This document shows positions 7,875 to 16,412 of a stretch of 37,788 nt of DNA, one piece after another. Under the pieces are notes generated by a model. The model was not told the DNA's origin. It saw only the letters and a program-made list of their open reading frames with translations, and did not search any database. How positions within the stretch are numbered: position 1 is the stretch's first letter; every line of letters starts with the position of its first letter. Position numbers and translations under genes: made by a program. Source of the DNA: Nocardiopsis alkaliphila YIM 80379 (GTDB lineage Bacteria; Actinomycetota; Actinomycetes; Streptosporangiales; Streptosporangiaceae); assembly GCF_000341005.1 (NCBI RefSeq), contig NZ_ANBD01000011.1:1759-39546 (forward strand), read 5' to 3'.

Positions 7875-9005
7875 ATGGACCTTGGTTTTCTGCGACCCCT
7901 GTACGAAAGCGACGGCCCGGTGGCCTCGGTACACCTGGACACCAGTCGCGACACCACGGACGCCGCCAAGAGGATCGAACTGCGCTGGCGCCACCTGCGC
8001 GAGGAGCTGGCCGCACTGGGCACCGACGAGGCCACCCTCGACGTCCTGGAGGAGGCCGTGGGCGAAGGCAGTTCCCGTTCCTATGGCGACCACGGTCAGG
8101 CACTCTACGCCTCCCAGGGCCGACTGTTGGGGGCCCACACGCTCTCCGAACCACCTCGGCAGGACCGGGCCTCCTTCCTGCCCATTCCCGACGCCCTCCC
8201 ACTGGCCATCGACCGCGGCCGCCGTCTTCCCTACGTCTTGGTGGCCCTGGACCGGATCCACGCCAAGATCTTCGCCTACCCCGACCATCCCACCGAAAAG
8301 CCCGTTGTGGAACGGTCCACCGAGGGCTACGACCTACAGGACCTGCAGGCCCAAGGGCGCATCTATCCGGGTCAGCGCGGCGACGCGGGGGGCCGGCGCG
8401 CCGACACCCACACCGCCCAGGAACTGTGGAAGGAGAACACCGGCCGGGTCGCCGACCTGGTCCGCGAGGCGGTGCACAAGGTGAACGCGGCCGTCATCAT
8501 CGTCGGGGGCGACGACGAGGCCATCTCCTACCTGCGCGACAACCTGGGTCCGCGCCGGTTGACCATCCCGATCAAGGTGGTCGCCGGCGGTCGCGGTGGC
8601 CCCGACGCCGAGGAGCGCCTGCACGAGGCCGCAGAGGAGTGCCTGCGCGAGGTCGTGCGGGACGAACTCCACGAGGCTTTGGAGGACTACCACAGCAAGC
8701 TCGCCCATGACCAGGCCGTCCAGGGCACCGAACCGACTCTGCCGATGCTCTCCGAGGCCCGGGTGGACACCCTGCTCTTGGGTGCCGAGCGAGAGAACGA
8801 ACCCCACCTGTGGGGATCCCCCACCTCTCCGGTGCTGGTGGACACCTCACCTCAGGGCCTGGACGATCCCGACTCGGCTTTCCAGGCACCGGCCAGTGCC
8901 CTGATGTTGCGTTCGGCGGTGATGTCGGGGTCCCACTTCAGCGAGCTGCTCGATCAGGACCAGGCCGGTACCGAGGCGGGCGCCACGTTGCGTTTCCCGA
9001 AGTAG
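7875..9005 (+). CDS. baeRF-family (Rv2629-like) release-factor-fold protein
   Basis: A 376-aa protein starting MDLGFLRPLYESDGPVAS. It resembles the mycobacterial Rv2629 type: an N-terminal alpha/beta region with ASVHLDTSRDT, a central domain with a PYVLVALDRIHAKIFAY strand, and a C-terminal half with NAAVIIVGGDDEAI and ARVDTLLLG, the pattern of the bacterial archaeo-eukaryotic release factor (baeRF) families that share the eRF1/Vms1 fold. By family knowledge such proteins are proposed to hydrolyse peptidyl-tRNA or act on stalled or hibernating ribosomes. A central stretch, residues about 163-180, is Gly/Arg-rich (YPGQRGDAGGRRAD) and sits where the catalytic GGQ-like loop would be. Only a GQ is visible, so catalysis is uncertain. 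The gene is monocistronic and ends at a shared bidirectional terminator. Function within the family is inferred. Confidence 0.75.
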   Translation: MDLGFLRPLYESDGPVASVHLDTSRDTTDAAKRIELRWRHLREELAALGTDEATLDVLEEAVGEGSSRSYGDHGQALYASQGRLLGAHTLSEPPRQDRASFLPIPDALPLAIDRGRRLPYVLVALDRIHAKIFAYPDHPTEKPVVERSTEGYDLQDLQAQGRIYPGQRGDAGGRRADTHTAQELWKENTGRVADLVREAVHKVNAAVIIVGGDDEAISYLRDNLGPRRLTIPIKVVAGGRGGPDAEERLHEAAEECLREVVRDELHEALEDYHSKLAHDQAVQGTEPTLPMLSEARVDTLLLGAERENEPHLWGSPTSPVLVDTSPQGLDDPDSAFQAPASALMLRSAVMSGSHFSELLDQDQAGTEAGATLRFPK

Positions 9006-9092
9006 TCGTCCCCGATGCCCCGTTCCCGGCCCCAAGGGGCGGAGCATCTTCCATGTCCGACGCGCTCGGCACGGCGACTCCAGCAAAGGAAA

Positions 9093-9125
9093 GGCCCGGG
9101 CCAGGGGCGTCCCCTGGCCCGGGCC
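9093..9125. terminator. Bidirectional hairpin terminator between convergent genes
   Basis: A perfect 15-bp stem (arms 9093-9107 and 9111-9125, GGCCCGGGCCAGGGG and complement) with a 3-nt loop lies between the rightward baeRF gene and the leftward solute-binding protein gene. There is no strong T-tract on either side, as is common for actinobacterial terminators. Confidence 0.8.
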
Positions 9126-9149
9126 ACGGCGTGTGACCCACCCGCTTCC

Positions 9150-10463
9150 TCAGGAGGAACCGGTGGCCGCCTCCACCTCGGAGATGAACTGCTCGGCCGC
9201 CTCCTGGGGGGTGAGGTTGCCAAAGGCCAACTCGTCACTGATCCGCTTGGTGATCTCCACCACCTCACCGGCGCCGATCGGCGGTGGCGGGTTGCCGTCG
9301 ACGATGTCGCCCTCCACGTCCGCGAGGAAGATCGCACTGCGCTCGTCGGCCTTGGGAAGCGAGCTCAGGATGTGGGCACGCACGTCGACATTGGCCGGCA
9401 GACCCAGGTCGGCCAGGATCAGCTCGGCCGCCTCGGTGCTGTTGAGCATGAAGTCGACGAACCGGGCCGCCTCCTCGGGGTGATCGGTGCCCGAGGAGAC
9501 CGCATAGAACATGGCCGGCTTGAAGTACATACCGGTGCGCTCGTGCTCGCTCTCACCGGGGTAACGCAGCAGTTCCAGTTCACGGCCTGAGGACTCGGTC
9601 AGCCCGCCCAGCTGGTTGCTCCAAAAGTGCGCCATCGCACCGGTATTGGTGGCCAGCACCGACTGATCGGGGCCACCCGCCTCGATCTCCACGCTCTGGG
9701 AGGCCCCGGGCTGGCCGCCCGTGTCCAGCAGGTCCCGGGTGACCTGGAACCATTCGGCGAGGGTCTCAGCGGAAAAGCCCAGTTCGCCGTCCTCGTCGTA
9801 GAGGTTCTCCCCGTGCTGGCGAGCGAAGATCTGAAATCCACTCTCGTTGTAGGACATGCTCTGGGCACCCACGATCTCGCCGTCGGTGGCCTCGCTGATC
9901 TGCTCGGCGATCTCGACGTAGTCGTCCCAGGTCCAAGTGGTGTCGTCGGGCATGTCCACACCCGCGTCCTCGAAGGCCTGCGGGTCGGCCAGGATGGCGT
10001 AGACGTTCACGCCGGTGGCCATACCGAAGGTCTGGCCGTCCAGTTCGCCGTTCTCGGCGATGAGCGGGTCGATCTTGGACAGGTCCAGCTCGTCCTCGAA
10101 TTCGCCGAGGTCCGCCAGAGCGCCCCGGTCCCCGTACTCACGCAGGTAACGCTCCTCCTGCATCATGATGTCGGGGGCGTCGTCGGCTGCGGTGCTGGTG
10201 GCCAGACGGTCCCAGTAGGACCCCCAGTCGGTGTAGTCCCCGGCGATCCGGATGTCGGGGTTTTGGGCTTCGAAGACCTCGATGACCTGCTGCATGGTGG
10301 AGTGGCGATCATCGGCCCCCCACCAGGAAAAGCGCAACTCCACCACACCGTCGTCAGTGGAGGAGCCGCCGCCGCAGGCGGAGGCCAAGAGCGCGAAGGC
10401 GGCGCCCAGCGCCACCGGGGCGACCAGACGACGCGGTACGGCGCCGGTGAAAGGGAGGTTCAT
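9150..10463 (-). CDS. Sugar ABC transporter solute-binding lipoprotein
   Basis: A 437-aa family-1 extracellular solute-binding protein. A signal sequence (RRLVAPVALGAAFALLASAC) ends in a lipobox LASAC, so the mature protein is a lipoprotein starting at the cysteine and followed by GGGSS. The first lobe contains VELRFSWWGADDRHSTMQQ and a hinge typical of carbohydrate binders. Aromatic residues (W in DWGSYWDRL, TWTWDDYVEIA, and FWSNQLGG) fit sugar stacking. AGGA just before the ATG serves as ribosome site. It is the last gene of a minus-strand operon behind two MalF/MalG-like permeases and ends at the bidirectional hairpin. No ATPase is encoded nearby. Actinomycete sugar importers of this class often share an MsiK ATPase encoded elsewhere. 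Substrate is inferred from the neighbours: a sugar, glycoside or uronate. Confidence 0.93.
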   Translation of the reverse strand: MNLPFTGAVPRRLVAPVALGAAFALLASACGGGSSTDDGVVELRFSWWGADDRHSTMQQVIEVFEAQNPDIRIAGDYTDWGSYWDRLATSTAADDAPDIMMQEERYLREYGDRGALADLGEFEDELDLSKIDPLIAENGELDGQTFGMATGVNVYAILADPQAFEDAGVDMPDDTTWTWDDYVEIAEQISEATDGEIVGAQSMSYNESGFQIFARQHGENLYDEDGELGFSAETLAEWFQVTRDLLDTGGQPGASQSVEIEAGGPDQSVLATNTGAMAHFWSNQLGGLTESSGRELELLRYPGESEHERTGMYFKPAMFYAVSSGTDHPEEAARFVDFMLNSTEAAELILADLGLPANVDVRAHILSSLPKADERSAIFLADVEGDIVDGNPPPPIGAGEVVEITKRISDELAFGNLTPQEAAEQFISEVEAATGSS

Positions 10464-10472
10464 GGGGGGTCC

Positions 10473-10628
10473 TTAGGGTTCGTTCTTTGTCATGGGGGAT
10501 GTGCGGCCATGGCCGCGTCGATGGATCGGTCGGAACCAGGTGTCCGAGTCGATCGTTTTCTGCGGTCCGCCGACGAACTGCTCGGTCGCCTCATGCGGGG
10601 TGAGGTCGCCGAAGATCATCTCCAGGTG
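10473..10628 (-). pseudogene. Relic of a second solute-binding protein C-terminus
   Basis: Between the MalG-like permease and the binding-protein gene, the minus strand reads LEMIFGDLTPHEATEQFVG and then unrelated residues up to TAA at 10473-10475. The C-terminus of the adjacent binding protein reads ELAFGNLTPQEAAEQFIS. The DNA behind the core match (about 45 bases) is also nearly the same. There is no start codon or ribosome site of its own, and the frame runs straight on from the permease stop codon. This is best read as the remnant of a duplicated or replaced binding-protein gene, left in the 261-bp spacer. Confidence 0.65.
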
Positions 10629-10724
10629 GGCAGGCCGGCCGGTGTTGCGACCCGGCCCCAGGGGTGGGTGCGGGCGAGCTCGTGGGGCACGAAAAGGTCC
10701 TTTCTGTCCTGCGCCTACGTCCGG

Positions 10725-11600
10725 TTACTTGATGCCGGTGGTGGCGATGCCCTTGACGAGGTAGCGCTGACCGGCCAAGAAGAACCCGAACACCGGCCCC
10801 AGGGCCACCACGGACATCGCGAACAGCGGCCCCCAAGAGGTCTGGGAGCTGGAGTCGACGAAGGTGCGCAGCGCCACCGGCACCGTGTACATGTCGGGAC
10901 TGGTCAAGAAGATCAACTGGCTGAAGAAGTCGTTCCAGGTCCAGATGAAGGTGAAGATCGCCGTGGTGGCCAGGGCCGGCATCGACAACGGCAGGGGGAT
11001 GCGACAGAAGATGCGCACGTGCCCGCACCCGTCGATGCGTGCCGCCTCGTCCAGGTCGCGGGGCAGCCCTCGGATGAACTGCACCATCAAGAAGATGAAG
11101 AACCCGTCGGTGGCCAACAACTTGGGGATGATCAGTGGGTAGAAGGTGTTGATCCAGTCCAGCTGCGCGAACAGGATGTACTGGGGCACGATCACCACGT
11201 GGATGGGCAGCATGATCGTGGCGAGCATGATGGCGAAGAACAGTCTCTTGCCGCGAAACTCCAGCCGGGCGAAGGCGTAGGCCGCCATCGAACACCCGAT
11301 GAGGTTGCCGATGATGGCGCCGGCCACCACGATCGCCGAGTTGAGCAGGTAGTGGTGGAAGGGATACTGCAGCGCGTTCCAGCCCTCGGTGTAGTTGCCG
11401 GGGGTGAAGCTCCAGGGGATCAGCCCGGGTTCACGGAAGATCTCCGCGGTGGGTTTGAAGGAGCTGGAGAGCATCCACAGCAACGGGTAGAGCATGATCA
11501 GGCCGAAGCCGATCAGGCCGACGTGGATGAGCAGTCGTCGCGTGCGTTCGGACCGGGTCCGCTCAGTGGTGGAGGCCGGTGCCTTGGTCTCAGTCGCCAT
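10725..11600 (-). CDS. Carbohydrate ABC transporter permease (MalG-like)
   Basis: A 291-aa inner-membrane permease with six predicted TM helices. After a hydrophilic Thr/Arg-rich N-terminus come VGLIGFGLIMLYPLLWML (TM1) and the typical NSAIVVAGAIIGNLIGCSMAAYAFARLEF. The EAA loop, which docks the ATPase, is DEAARIDGCGHVRIFCRIPLPLSMPALA, matching the EAAxxDGA-8x-IxLP pattern with C for A at one position. The C-terminus ends GQRYLVKGIATTGIK, the usual ending in this family. Its ATG overlaps the last 11 bp of the upstream permease gene, so the two are translationally coupled. Confidence 0.95.
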   Translation of the reverse strand: MATETKAPASTTERTRSERTRRLLIHVGLIGFGLIMLYPLLWMLSSSFKPTAEIFREPGLIPWSFTPGNYTEGWNALQYPFHHYLLNSAIVVAGAIIGNLIGCSMAAYAFARLEFRGKRLFFAIMLATIMLPIHVVIVPQYILFAQLDWINTFYPLIIPKLLATDGFFIFLMVQFIRGLPRDLDEAARIDGCGHVRIFCRIPLPLSMPALATTAIFTFIWTWNDFFSQLIFLTSPDMYTVPVALRTFVDSSSQTSWGPLFAMSVVALGPVFGFFLAGQRYLVKGIATTGIK

Positions 11601-12558
11601 AGAAGACCCAGTACTTGGAGGCGAGGAAGTTCACCGCGGTGAATCCCCCGATGATCATCAGGAGCAGCCAGGCCATCGCCGAGGCGTAGCCCATGTCGAA
11701 CGCGCCGAAACCGCGTTGGTAGAGGTAGAGCGTGTAGAAGAGGGTGGAGTCGGAGGGCCCGCCGGTGCCACCGCTGACGATGAACGCCTGAGTGAAGGTC
11801 TGGAAGGCGTTGATGATCTGCAGCACCAGGTTGAAGAAGATGATGGGCGTGAGCATGGGCACCGTGATGTGCCAGAACCGGTGCATCGGACCGGCACCGT
11901 CCACGGCGGCCGCTTCGTAGTACATCCGCGGGATCTGGCGTAGCCCGGCCAGGAAGATGACCATGGGCGCACCGAAGGTCCATACGTTGAGCACGATCAG
12001 GGTGCTCAGGGCGTAGTCGGGGTGGGAGACCCAGCCTGGACCTTGGACCCCGAAGAAGGCCAGGAGCTGGTTGATCAGCCCTTCGGCTCCAAAGACCTGA
12101 CGCCACAGGATGGCGATGGCCACGCTGCCGCCCAGCAGGGAGGGCAGGTAGTACACCGACCTGTACAGCGCCAGGCCCCGCACTCCCCGGTCCAAGACCA
12201 TGGCCAGGGCCAGGGCCAGCGCCAGTTGGAGGGGGACCGAGACGAACACGTAGACGAAGGTGACGCTCAACGCGCTGTGCAAACGGGAGTCGTCGAGCAT
12301 GCGCTCGTAGTTCTCCAGGCCCACCCATTGGTGGTCACCGATGAGGTTGTAGTCGGTGAAGGAGAAGTACAACGAGGCCAGCAGGGGGCCGGCGGTGATG
12401 AAGACCAGGCCCAGGAACCAGGGTGCCAAGAAGCCGTAGGCGGCCAGGTTCTCGCGGCGAGGCCGTCCGTTGCCGCCACCACGGCTCGTGCGGGGCTTGG
12501 GCGGGTCGGTGGGGGAGGAGGCCTTCTGGGGGGCGCGTTGTTGGAGCAGGGCGCTCAC
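11590..12558 (-). CDS. Carbohydrate ABC transporter permease (MalF-like)
   Basis: The GTG at 12558 (322 aa) is chosen because the open frame further upstream begins before the mapped-looking promoter, and because a GGGAG lies upstream. After a charged N-terminus (QQRAPQKASSPTDPPKPRTS), TM1 is AAYGFLAPWFLGLVFITAGP. Six TM helices and the EAA loop YYEAAAVDGAGPMHRFWHITVPMLTP follow, which is a close fit to the MalF/UgpA family. It pairs with the MalG-like subunit to form the membrane channel of a sugar importer. It is the first gene of the operon, preceded by about 190 nt of untranslated leader that contains a LacI-type operator. Confidence 0.95.
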   Translation of the reverse strand: MSALLQQRAPQKASSPTDPPKPRTSRGGGNGRPRRENLAAYGFLAPWFLGLVFITAGPLLASLYFSFTDYNLIGDHQWVGLENYERMLDDSRLHSALSVTFVYVFVSVPLQLALALALAMVLDRGVRGLALYRSVYYLPSLLGGSVAIAILWRQVFGAEGLINQLLAFFGVQGPGWVSHPDYALSTLIVLNVWTFGAPMVIFLAGLRQIPRMYYEAAAVDGAGPMHRFWHITVPMLTPIIFFNLVLQIINAFQTFTQAFIVSGGTGGPSDSTLFYTLYLYQRGFGAFDMGYASAMAWLLLMIIGGFTAVNFLASKYWVFYGD

Positions 12559-12723
12559 GGCGCACCACTCCCGGGACACGCCTCGGTCCGTGTCGGGCAC
12601 GGTCGGGGGCTGATGGGGGTCATGATCGCGGACCACCAATCTGGTCAGGGCGGATGCGGGGAACGTGCCGCCATCCCCGCTGAAGTGGCCGAGAACACTG
12701 GACGAATTCGCAGGTGATGGCTT

Positions 12724-12737
12724 GGTAAGCGCTATCC
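12724..12737. promoter_or_regulatory. LacI-type operator O1 (importer promoter)
   Basis: GGTAAGCGCTATCC is a 14-bp near-palindrome around AGCGCT, with two mismatched symmetric pairs relative to the palindrome. It lies about 12-25 nt downstream of the predicted start site of the importer operon, a roadblock position. Confidence 0.6.
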
Positions 12738-12755
12738 ATAGTTTAAGATGTTCAG

Positions 12756-12784
12756 TTTCTAGCATCGCGCTTCATGGGTGTCAA
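12756..12784 (-). promoter_or_regulatory. Promoter of the sugar importer operon
   Basis: On the minus strand TTGACA (12784-12779), exactly 17 bp, then TAGAAA (12761-12756). Transcription would start near 12749. The -35 box is perfect and this is one of the most consensus-like promoters in the window. Operator O1 lies immediately downstream. Confidence 0.65.
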
Positions 12785-12938
12785 CAGGCCGACACCCTTC
12801 GGGAAACCCCTCTCTGGATCGTTATCTTCGGCCGAACCGGGTGCCCCAACCCGGAAAAACCACCTCCGGAATCCACGTTCGGGCCGGTCCGGACCCCTTC
12901 TTCGACTCCGTGGGGCCACCGGGATCACCGAGACATCG

Positions 12939-12968
12939 TTGTGGTTTGCCTTGGAAAGCGTTTACCCT
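12939..12968 (+). promoter_or_regulatory. Promoter and LacI-type operator O2 of the Gfo/Idh operon
   Basis: TTGTGG (12939-12944), an 18-bp spacer, and TACCCT (12963-12968). The predicted start coincides with the GTG at 12975, so the message is probably leaderless. Operator O2, GGAAAGCGTTTACC at 12953-12966, sits between and over the -35/-10 boxes, so bound repressor would exclude polymerase. Confidence 0.6.
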
Positions 12969-12974
12969 AGCCGC

Positions 12975-14288
12975 GTGAACGACACCTCCCCACGCAGGTT
13001 CGCCATCGTCGGCACCGGGTCCAGGGCACGGATGTACACACGCGCCCTCACCGACACCCATCGGGACCTGGGCCGACTGGTGGCCCTGTGCGACACCAAC
13101 ACCACCCGCATGGCCGTACACAACCGAATCATCACCGAGGCGGGCCTGGACCCCGTCCCCACCTACCCGGCCGAATCCTTCGGTCGCATGCTCCAGGAGC
13201 AAAAGGTGGACGAGGTGATCGTGTGCACCATCGACCACACCCACGCCGACTACGTCGTGGCCGCCTTGGAGGCCGGCGTCGACGCCATCACCGAAAAACC
13301 CCTCACCGCCGACCTGGACGGCCTGCGACGCATCAACGAGGCCCAGACCCGTACCGGCGGCCACGTCACCGTCGGCTTCAACTACCGCTACAACCCCGTC
13401 CACCGCAGGCTGCGCGAACTCATCGCCTCCGGAGCCATCGGCGAAGTCGGCTCGGTCCACTTCGAATGGCTACTGGACCTACGCCATGGCGCCGACTACT
13501 TCCGCCGTTGGCACCGCGACAAGACCCGCTCGGGCGGTCTACTGGTCCACAAGGCGAGCCACCACTTCGACCTGGTCAACTGGTGGATCAACGCCCGCCC
13601 CGAAGAGGTCTACGCCTCGGGGAGACTGTTCTTCTACGGTGCCCAGAACGGACTTCGCCACGGGTCGGCCCGCCCGTACACGCGCGGACACCACTCGCCG
13701 GAGGCCGCCGAGGACCCCTTCGCCCTGCACATGGCCGACAGCCCCGACCTGACCGCCCTATACCTGGAGGCCGAACACGAGGACGGATACCGTCGCGACC
13801 TCAACGTCTTCGGCGAAGGCATCACGATCGAGGACGACATGTCGGTGCTGGTGCGCTATGACACCGGCGCCCGCCTGACCTACCACCTGGTCGCCTACGC
13901 CCCCTGGGAGGGCTACCGGATCTCCATCACCGGAAGCCGAGGGCGACTGGAACTGGACATGACCGAGTTCGAACACACCTCGCCCGCAAAGGACGAGAAG
14001 CACCCGGTACGCGGCATGCCCGCCCCCAAGGAGAACACCACCGCCCGCCTGTGGCTGCGCCGCCACTGGCAACCACCCGAGGAAATCCCCGTCACCGTCG
14101 GCGAGGGCGGACACGGTGGCGGCGACGACGCCATGCTCTGGGCCCTGTTCAGCCGAACCGACGACGGTATCCGCCCCGACCACTCAGATGGCGGCAACGC
14201 CCTGATCACCGGCCTGTGCGCCAACGCCTCGATCGCCTCCGGACGCCCCGTCCGGGTCGCCGAACTACTGGGGGAGGAGCCGCGGTGA
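12975..14288 (+). CDS. Gfo/Idh/MocA-family oxidoreductase (first of three)
   Basis: A 437-aa NAD(P)-dependent oxidoreductase. The GTG at 12975 is chosen because it places the Rossmann motif IVGTGSRAR (residues 11-19) close to the N-terminus and because a promoter ends just upstream. The family signature EKPLT is at 107-111, and the substrate-domain motif ASHHFDLVNWW around residues 193-203 carries the conserved His and Asp. By family knowledge these enzymes oxidise a sugar or cyclitol hydroxyl, often at C3, or reduce the ketone. The protein is longer than the usual 330-390 aa. It is the first gene of an operon coupled to the next Gfo/Idh by a GTGA overlap, and operator O2 covers the promoter. 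The substrate is unknown. Confidence 0.9.
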   Translation: MNDTSPRRFAIVGTGSRARMYTRALTDTHRDLGRLVALCDTNTTRMAVHNRIITEAGLDPVPTYPAESFGRMLQEQKVDEVIVCTIDHTHADYVVAALEAGVDAITEKPLTADLDGLRRINEAQTRTGGHVTVGFNYRYNPVHRRLRELIASGAIGEVGSVHFEWLLDLRHGADYFRRWHRDKTRSGGLLVHKASHHFDLVNWWINARPEEVYASGRLFFYGAQNGLRHGSARPYTRGHHSPEAAEDPFALHMADSPDLTALYLEAEHEDGYRRDLNVFGEGITIEDDMSVLVRYDTGARLTYHLVAYAPWEGYRISITGSRGRLELDMTEFEHTSPAKDEKHPVRGMPAPKENTTARLWLRRHWQPPEEIPVTVGEGGHGGGDDAMLWALFSRTDDGIRPDHSDGGNALITGLCANASIASGRPVRVAELLGEEPR

Positions 14289-15463
14289 ACCCTCGCCCGC
14301 TACCCGAAGGGCCCGTGCCCCTCCTCCTGGTGGGCCTGCACGGGCACGGGCGCTCCCACCTGCGCGCCCTGCTCCCCATGGCCGAACGAGGGCTGGTGCG
14401 CCTGGTCGGGGTATGCGATCCCCGCCCTCCCGGCCCCGACGACGACCTGGAGGGCCACGGCCCCCTGCCCTATTTCGACGACCTCGACCGAGCCCTCCAA
14501 CGGACCGGGGCACACATCACCCTCCTGGTCACCCCCATCCACACCCACCTTCCTTTGGCTCGCACGGTGCTCGAGCACGGTTCCCACCTGCTCCTGGAAA
14601 AACCCACCACCGCCACCCTGGCCGAACTCGACGAACTCACCAACGCCGTGCGGGACTCCGGCCTGGCCTGCCAGGTGGGTTTCCAGAGCCTGGGCTCGAG
14701 CGCCATCGAACACATCCGAAAGCTGTTGGCGCACAAGACGATAGGCGCCCTGCGCGGCATCGGCGGCACCGGAACGTGGAAACGCACCCTCGCCTACTAC
14801 GAGCGCGCCCCCTGGGCCGGGCGACGCCGTCTGGCCGGCCGCGACGTGGTCGACGGCGCCCTGACCAACCCCTTCGCGCACATGGTCGCCACCGCCCTGG
14901 CCATCGCCGACGGAGGTCGCCACGCCCCACACCGGATCGAACCGGAACTGTTCCACGCCCACCCCATCGAAGCCGACGACACCTCCTGTCTACGCCTGCA
15001 CACCCACCAGGGCGTCCCCGTGTGCTCGGCGGTGACCCTGTGCGCCCCCCGGAGCCTGCCGCCCACCCTGCACCTGCACTGCGAACACGCACGCATCACC
15101 TTCGACTACACCCTGGACCGTGTCACCGTGCACCGCCCCGGCCAGGCCCCGCACACCACCACCCACCAGCGCACCCACCTGCTGGACGACCTCATCGCCC
15201 ATTTGCGCCACGGCCGGCCGCTGCTCGTTCCCCCAGCCGCCACCTTGGGCTTCACCCACGTGCTGGAAGCCGTGCGCACCGCACCCGACCCCAAACCCAT
15301 CCCCGCCGAACACCAGGACGTGTGGCGCGAGGCCGGCACCACCCACCGCACCGTCCACGGCATCGTCCCCCTCATCCGACGCAGCGCCGAACAGATGGCC
15401 ACGTTCACCGAACTGGGCGCGCCCTGGGCCACGCCCACCCGCCCATTGGAGGCCCGCCCATGA
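14285..15463 (+). CDS. Gfo/Idh/MocA-family oxidoreductase (second of three)
   Basis: A 392-aa protein beginning GTG at 14285, overlapping the previous stop (GTGA). The Rossmann region is degenerate: LLLVGLHGHGRSHL (13-26) keeps G17, G20 and G22. EKPTT at 105-109 is intact. The downstream domain has FAHMVATALAIAD where other members have HxxD, and it is rich in Thr, Pro and His. This may be a cofactor-binding variant or a divergent partner of the first enzyme. It overlaps the DUF6807 gene by ATGA, so the three are tightly coupled. The pairing of a Gfo/Idh enzyme with a DUF6807 protein is often seen in bacterial sugar loci. Substrate unknown. Confidence 0.88.
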   Translation: MNPRPLPEGPVPLLLVGLHGHGRSHLRALLPMAERGLVRLVGVCDPRPPGPDDDLEGHGPLPYFDDLDRALQRTGAHITLLVTPIHTHLPLARTVLEHGSHLLLEKPTTATLAELDELTNAVRDSGLACQVGFQSLGSSAIEHIRKLLAHKTIGALRGIGGTGTWKRTLAYYERAPWAGRRRLAGRDVVDGALTNPFAHMVATALAIADGGRHAPHRIEPELFHAHPIEADDTSCLRLHTHQGVPVCSAVTLCAPRSLPPTLHLHCEHARITFDYTLDRVTVHRPGQAPHTTTHQRTHLLDDLIAHLRHGRPLLVPPAATLGFTHVLEAVRTAPDPKPIPAEHQDVWREAGTTHRTVHGIVPLIRRSAEQMATFTELGAPWATPTRPLEARP

Positions 15464-16299
15464 ACCTGTCCCTGTCCGGCACCGTCGTGGCCACGCACCA
15501 GGACGGCACCGACCTGGACCCCTTGTGGTCCCCCCGCCCCTTCCTGCACCCGGTGACCACCCTGGCCGGCACCACCGTCACCGAACTCGCCCCCGCCGAC
15601 CACCGCCACCACCTGGGCTTCGGTGTGGCACTACCCGACGTGTCGGGCACCAGCTTCTGGGGTGGACGCACCTTCACCCGTGAGCACGGATCGGTACTGC
15701 TGGACAACCACGGACGCCAACGACACCTGCGCACCCTGGCGCAGGGGCCCGACCACCACACCGCACTACTGTCGTGGACCGACCCCCGAGAACGAGAACT
15801 CATCGTCGAGGAACGCGCCCTGCGCGCCCTGCCCCTGGATCACCGCACCTGGGTCCTGGACGTGCGCATCACCCTGCGCAACACCTCGGACCAGGATCTG
15901 AGCATCGGCAGCCCCGCCACCAACGGTCGCCCCGGCGCGGGCTATGGCGGACTGTTCTGGCGTGCCCCGCTGGGCCCACGCCCACCGGCCGTCACCGGAC
16001 CCGACGGGCTACGAGGAGAACAGGTCCTGCACGGAGCGTCGGTGCCCTGGTTGTCCCTGGCCGGCACCACCGACCAAGACGCCCCCTGGACCCTGCTGCT
16101 GCACCAACTCACCCCCGACCCCGACCCCTGGTTCCTGCGCGCGGCTCAATACCCCGGCACGGGGCCGGCCCTGGCCTGGGACCGGCGCCGCCCCCTGCCC
16201 AGGCAGACGACCCTTCGACGCCGCCTTCGGATCGCCATCGCCGACGGGCACCAAGATGATCACCCCGCGCTGGCCGACGCGGTGGCCGCCTTGACCTGA
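15460..16299 (+). CDS. DUF6807 family protein (annotated elsewhere as 'PmoA')
   Basis: A 279-aa protein starting MNLSLSGTVVATHQDG. Recognisable family marks are the PRPFLHPVTTLAGTTVTEL strand region, DHRHHLGFGVALPDVSGTSFWGGRTF (several His that could bind metal or substrate), and a C-terminal beta-rich part with NGRPGAGYGGLFWRAP. It is predicted cytoplasmic and beta-sandwich-like. The common database name 'methane oxygenase PmoA' is misleading, as there is no link to methane monooxygenase. Function is unknown. DUF6807 genes typically sit beside Gfo/Idh oxidoreductases, as here (ATGA overlap), so a role with an oxidised sugar is likely. Confidence 0.82.
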   Translation: MNLSLSGTVVATHQDGTDLDPLWSPRPFLHPVTTLAGTTVTELAPADHRHHLGFGVALPDVSGTSFWGGRTFTREHGSVLLDNHGRQRHLRTLAQGPDHHTALLSWTDPRERELIVEERALRALPLDHRTWVLDVRITLRNTSDQDLSIGSPATNGRPGAGYGGLFWRAPLGPRPPAVTGPDGLRGEQVLHGASVPWLSLAGTTDQDAPWTLLLHQLTPDPDPWFLRAAQYPGTGPALAWDRRRPLPRQTTLRRRLRIAIADGHQDDHPALADAVAALT

Positions 16300-16412
16300 G
16301 GACCCGCCCCGGCCCGCCCCCGAAGACACGCCCCCACCTTCCACGGTGTGGCTCCACCCGCCTGCTTCGACAACGCCCCGGGACCACCCGGAGACCGGAA
16401 AGGAAACCCGCC

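Noticed and set aside
12559-12765. 69-residue N-terminal extension of the MalF-like permease
   Set aside because: It would begin upstream of the predicted transcript start and lacks permease character; GTG 12558 was used.
15460-16299. Methane monooxygenase subunit ('PmoA')
   Set aside because: The common database name comes from DUF6807; the protein is soluble-looking and sits with sugar oxidoreductases.
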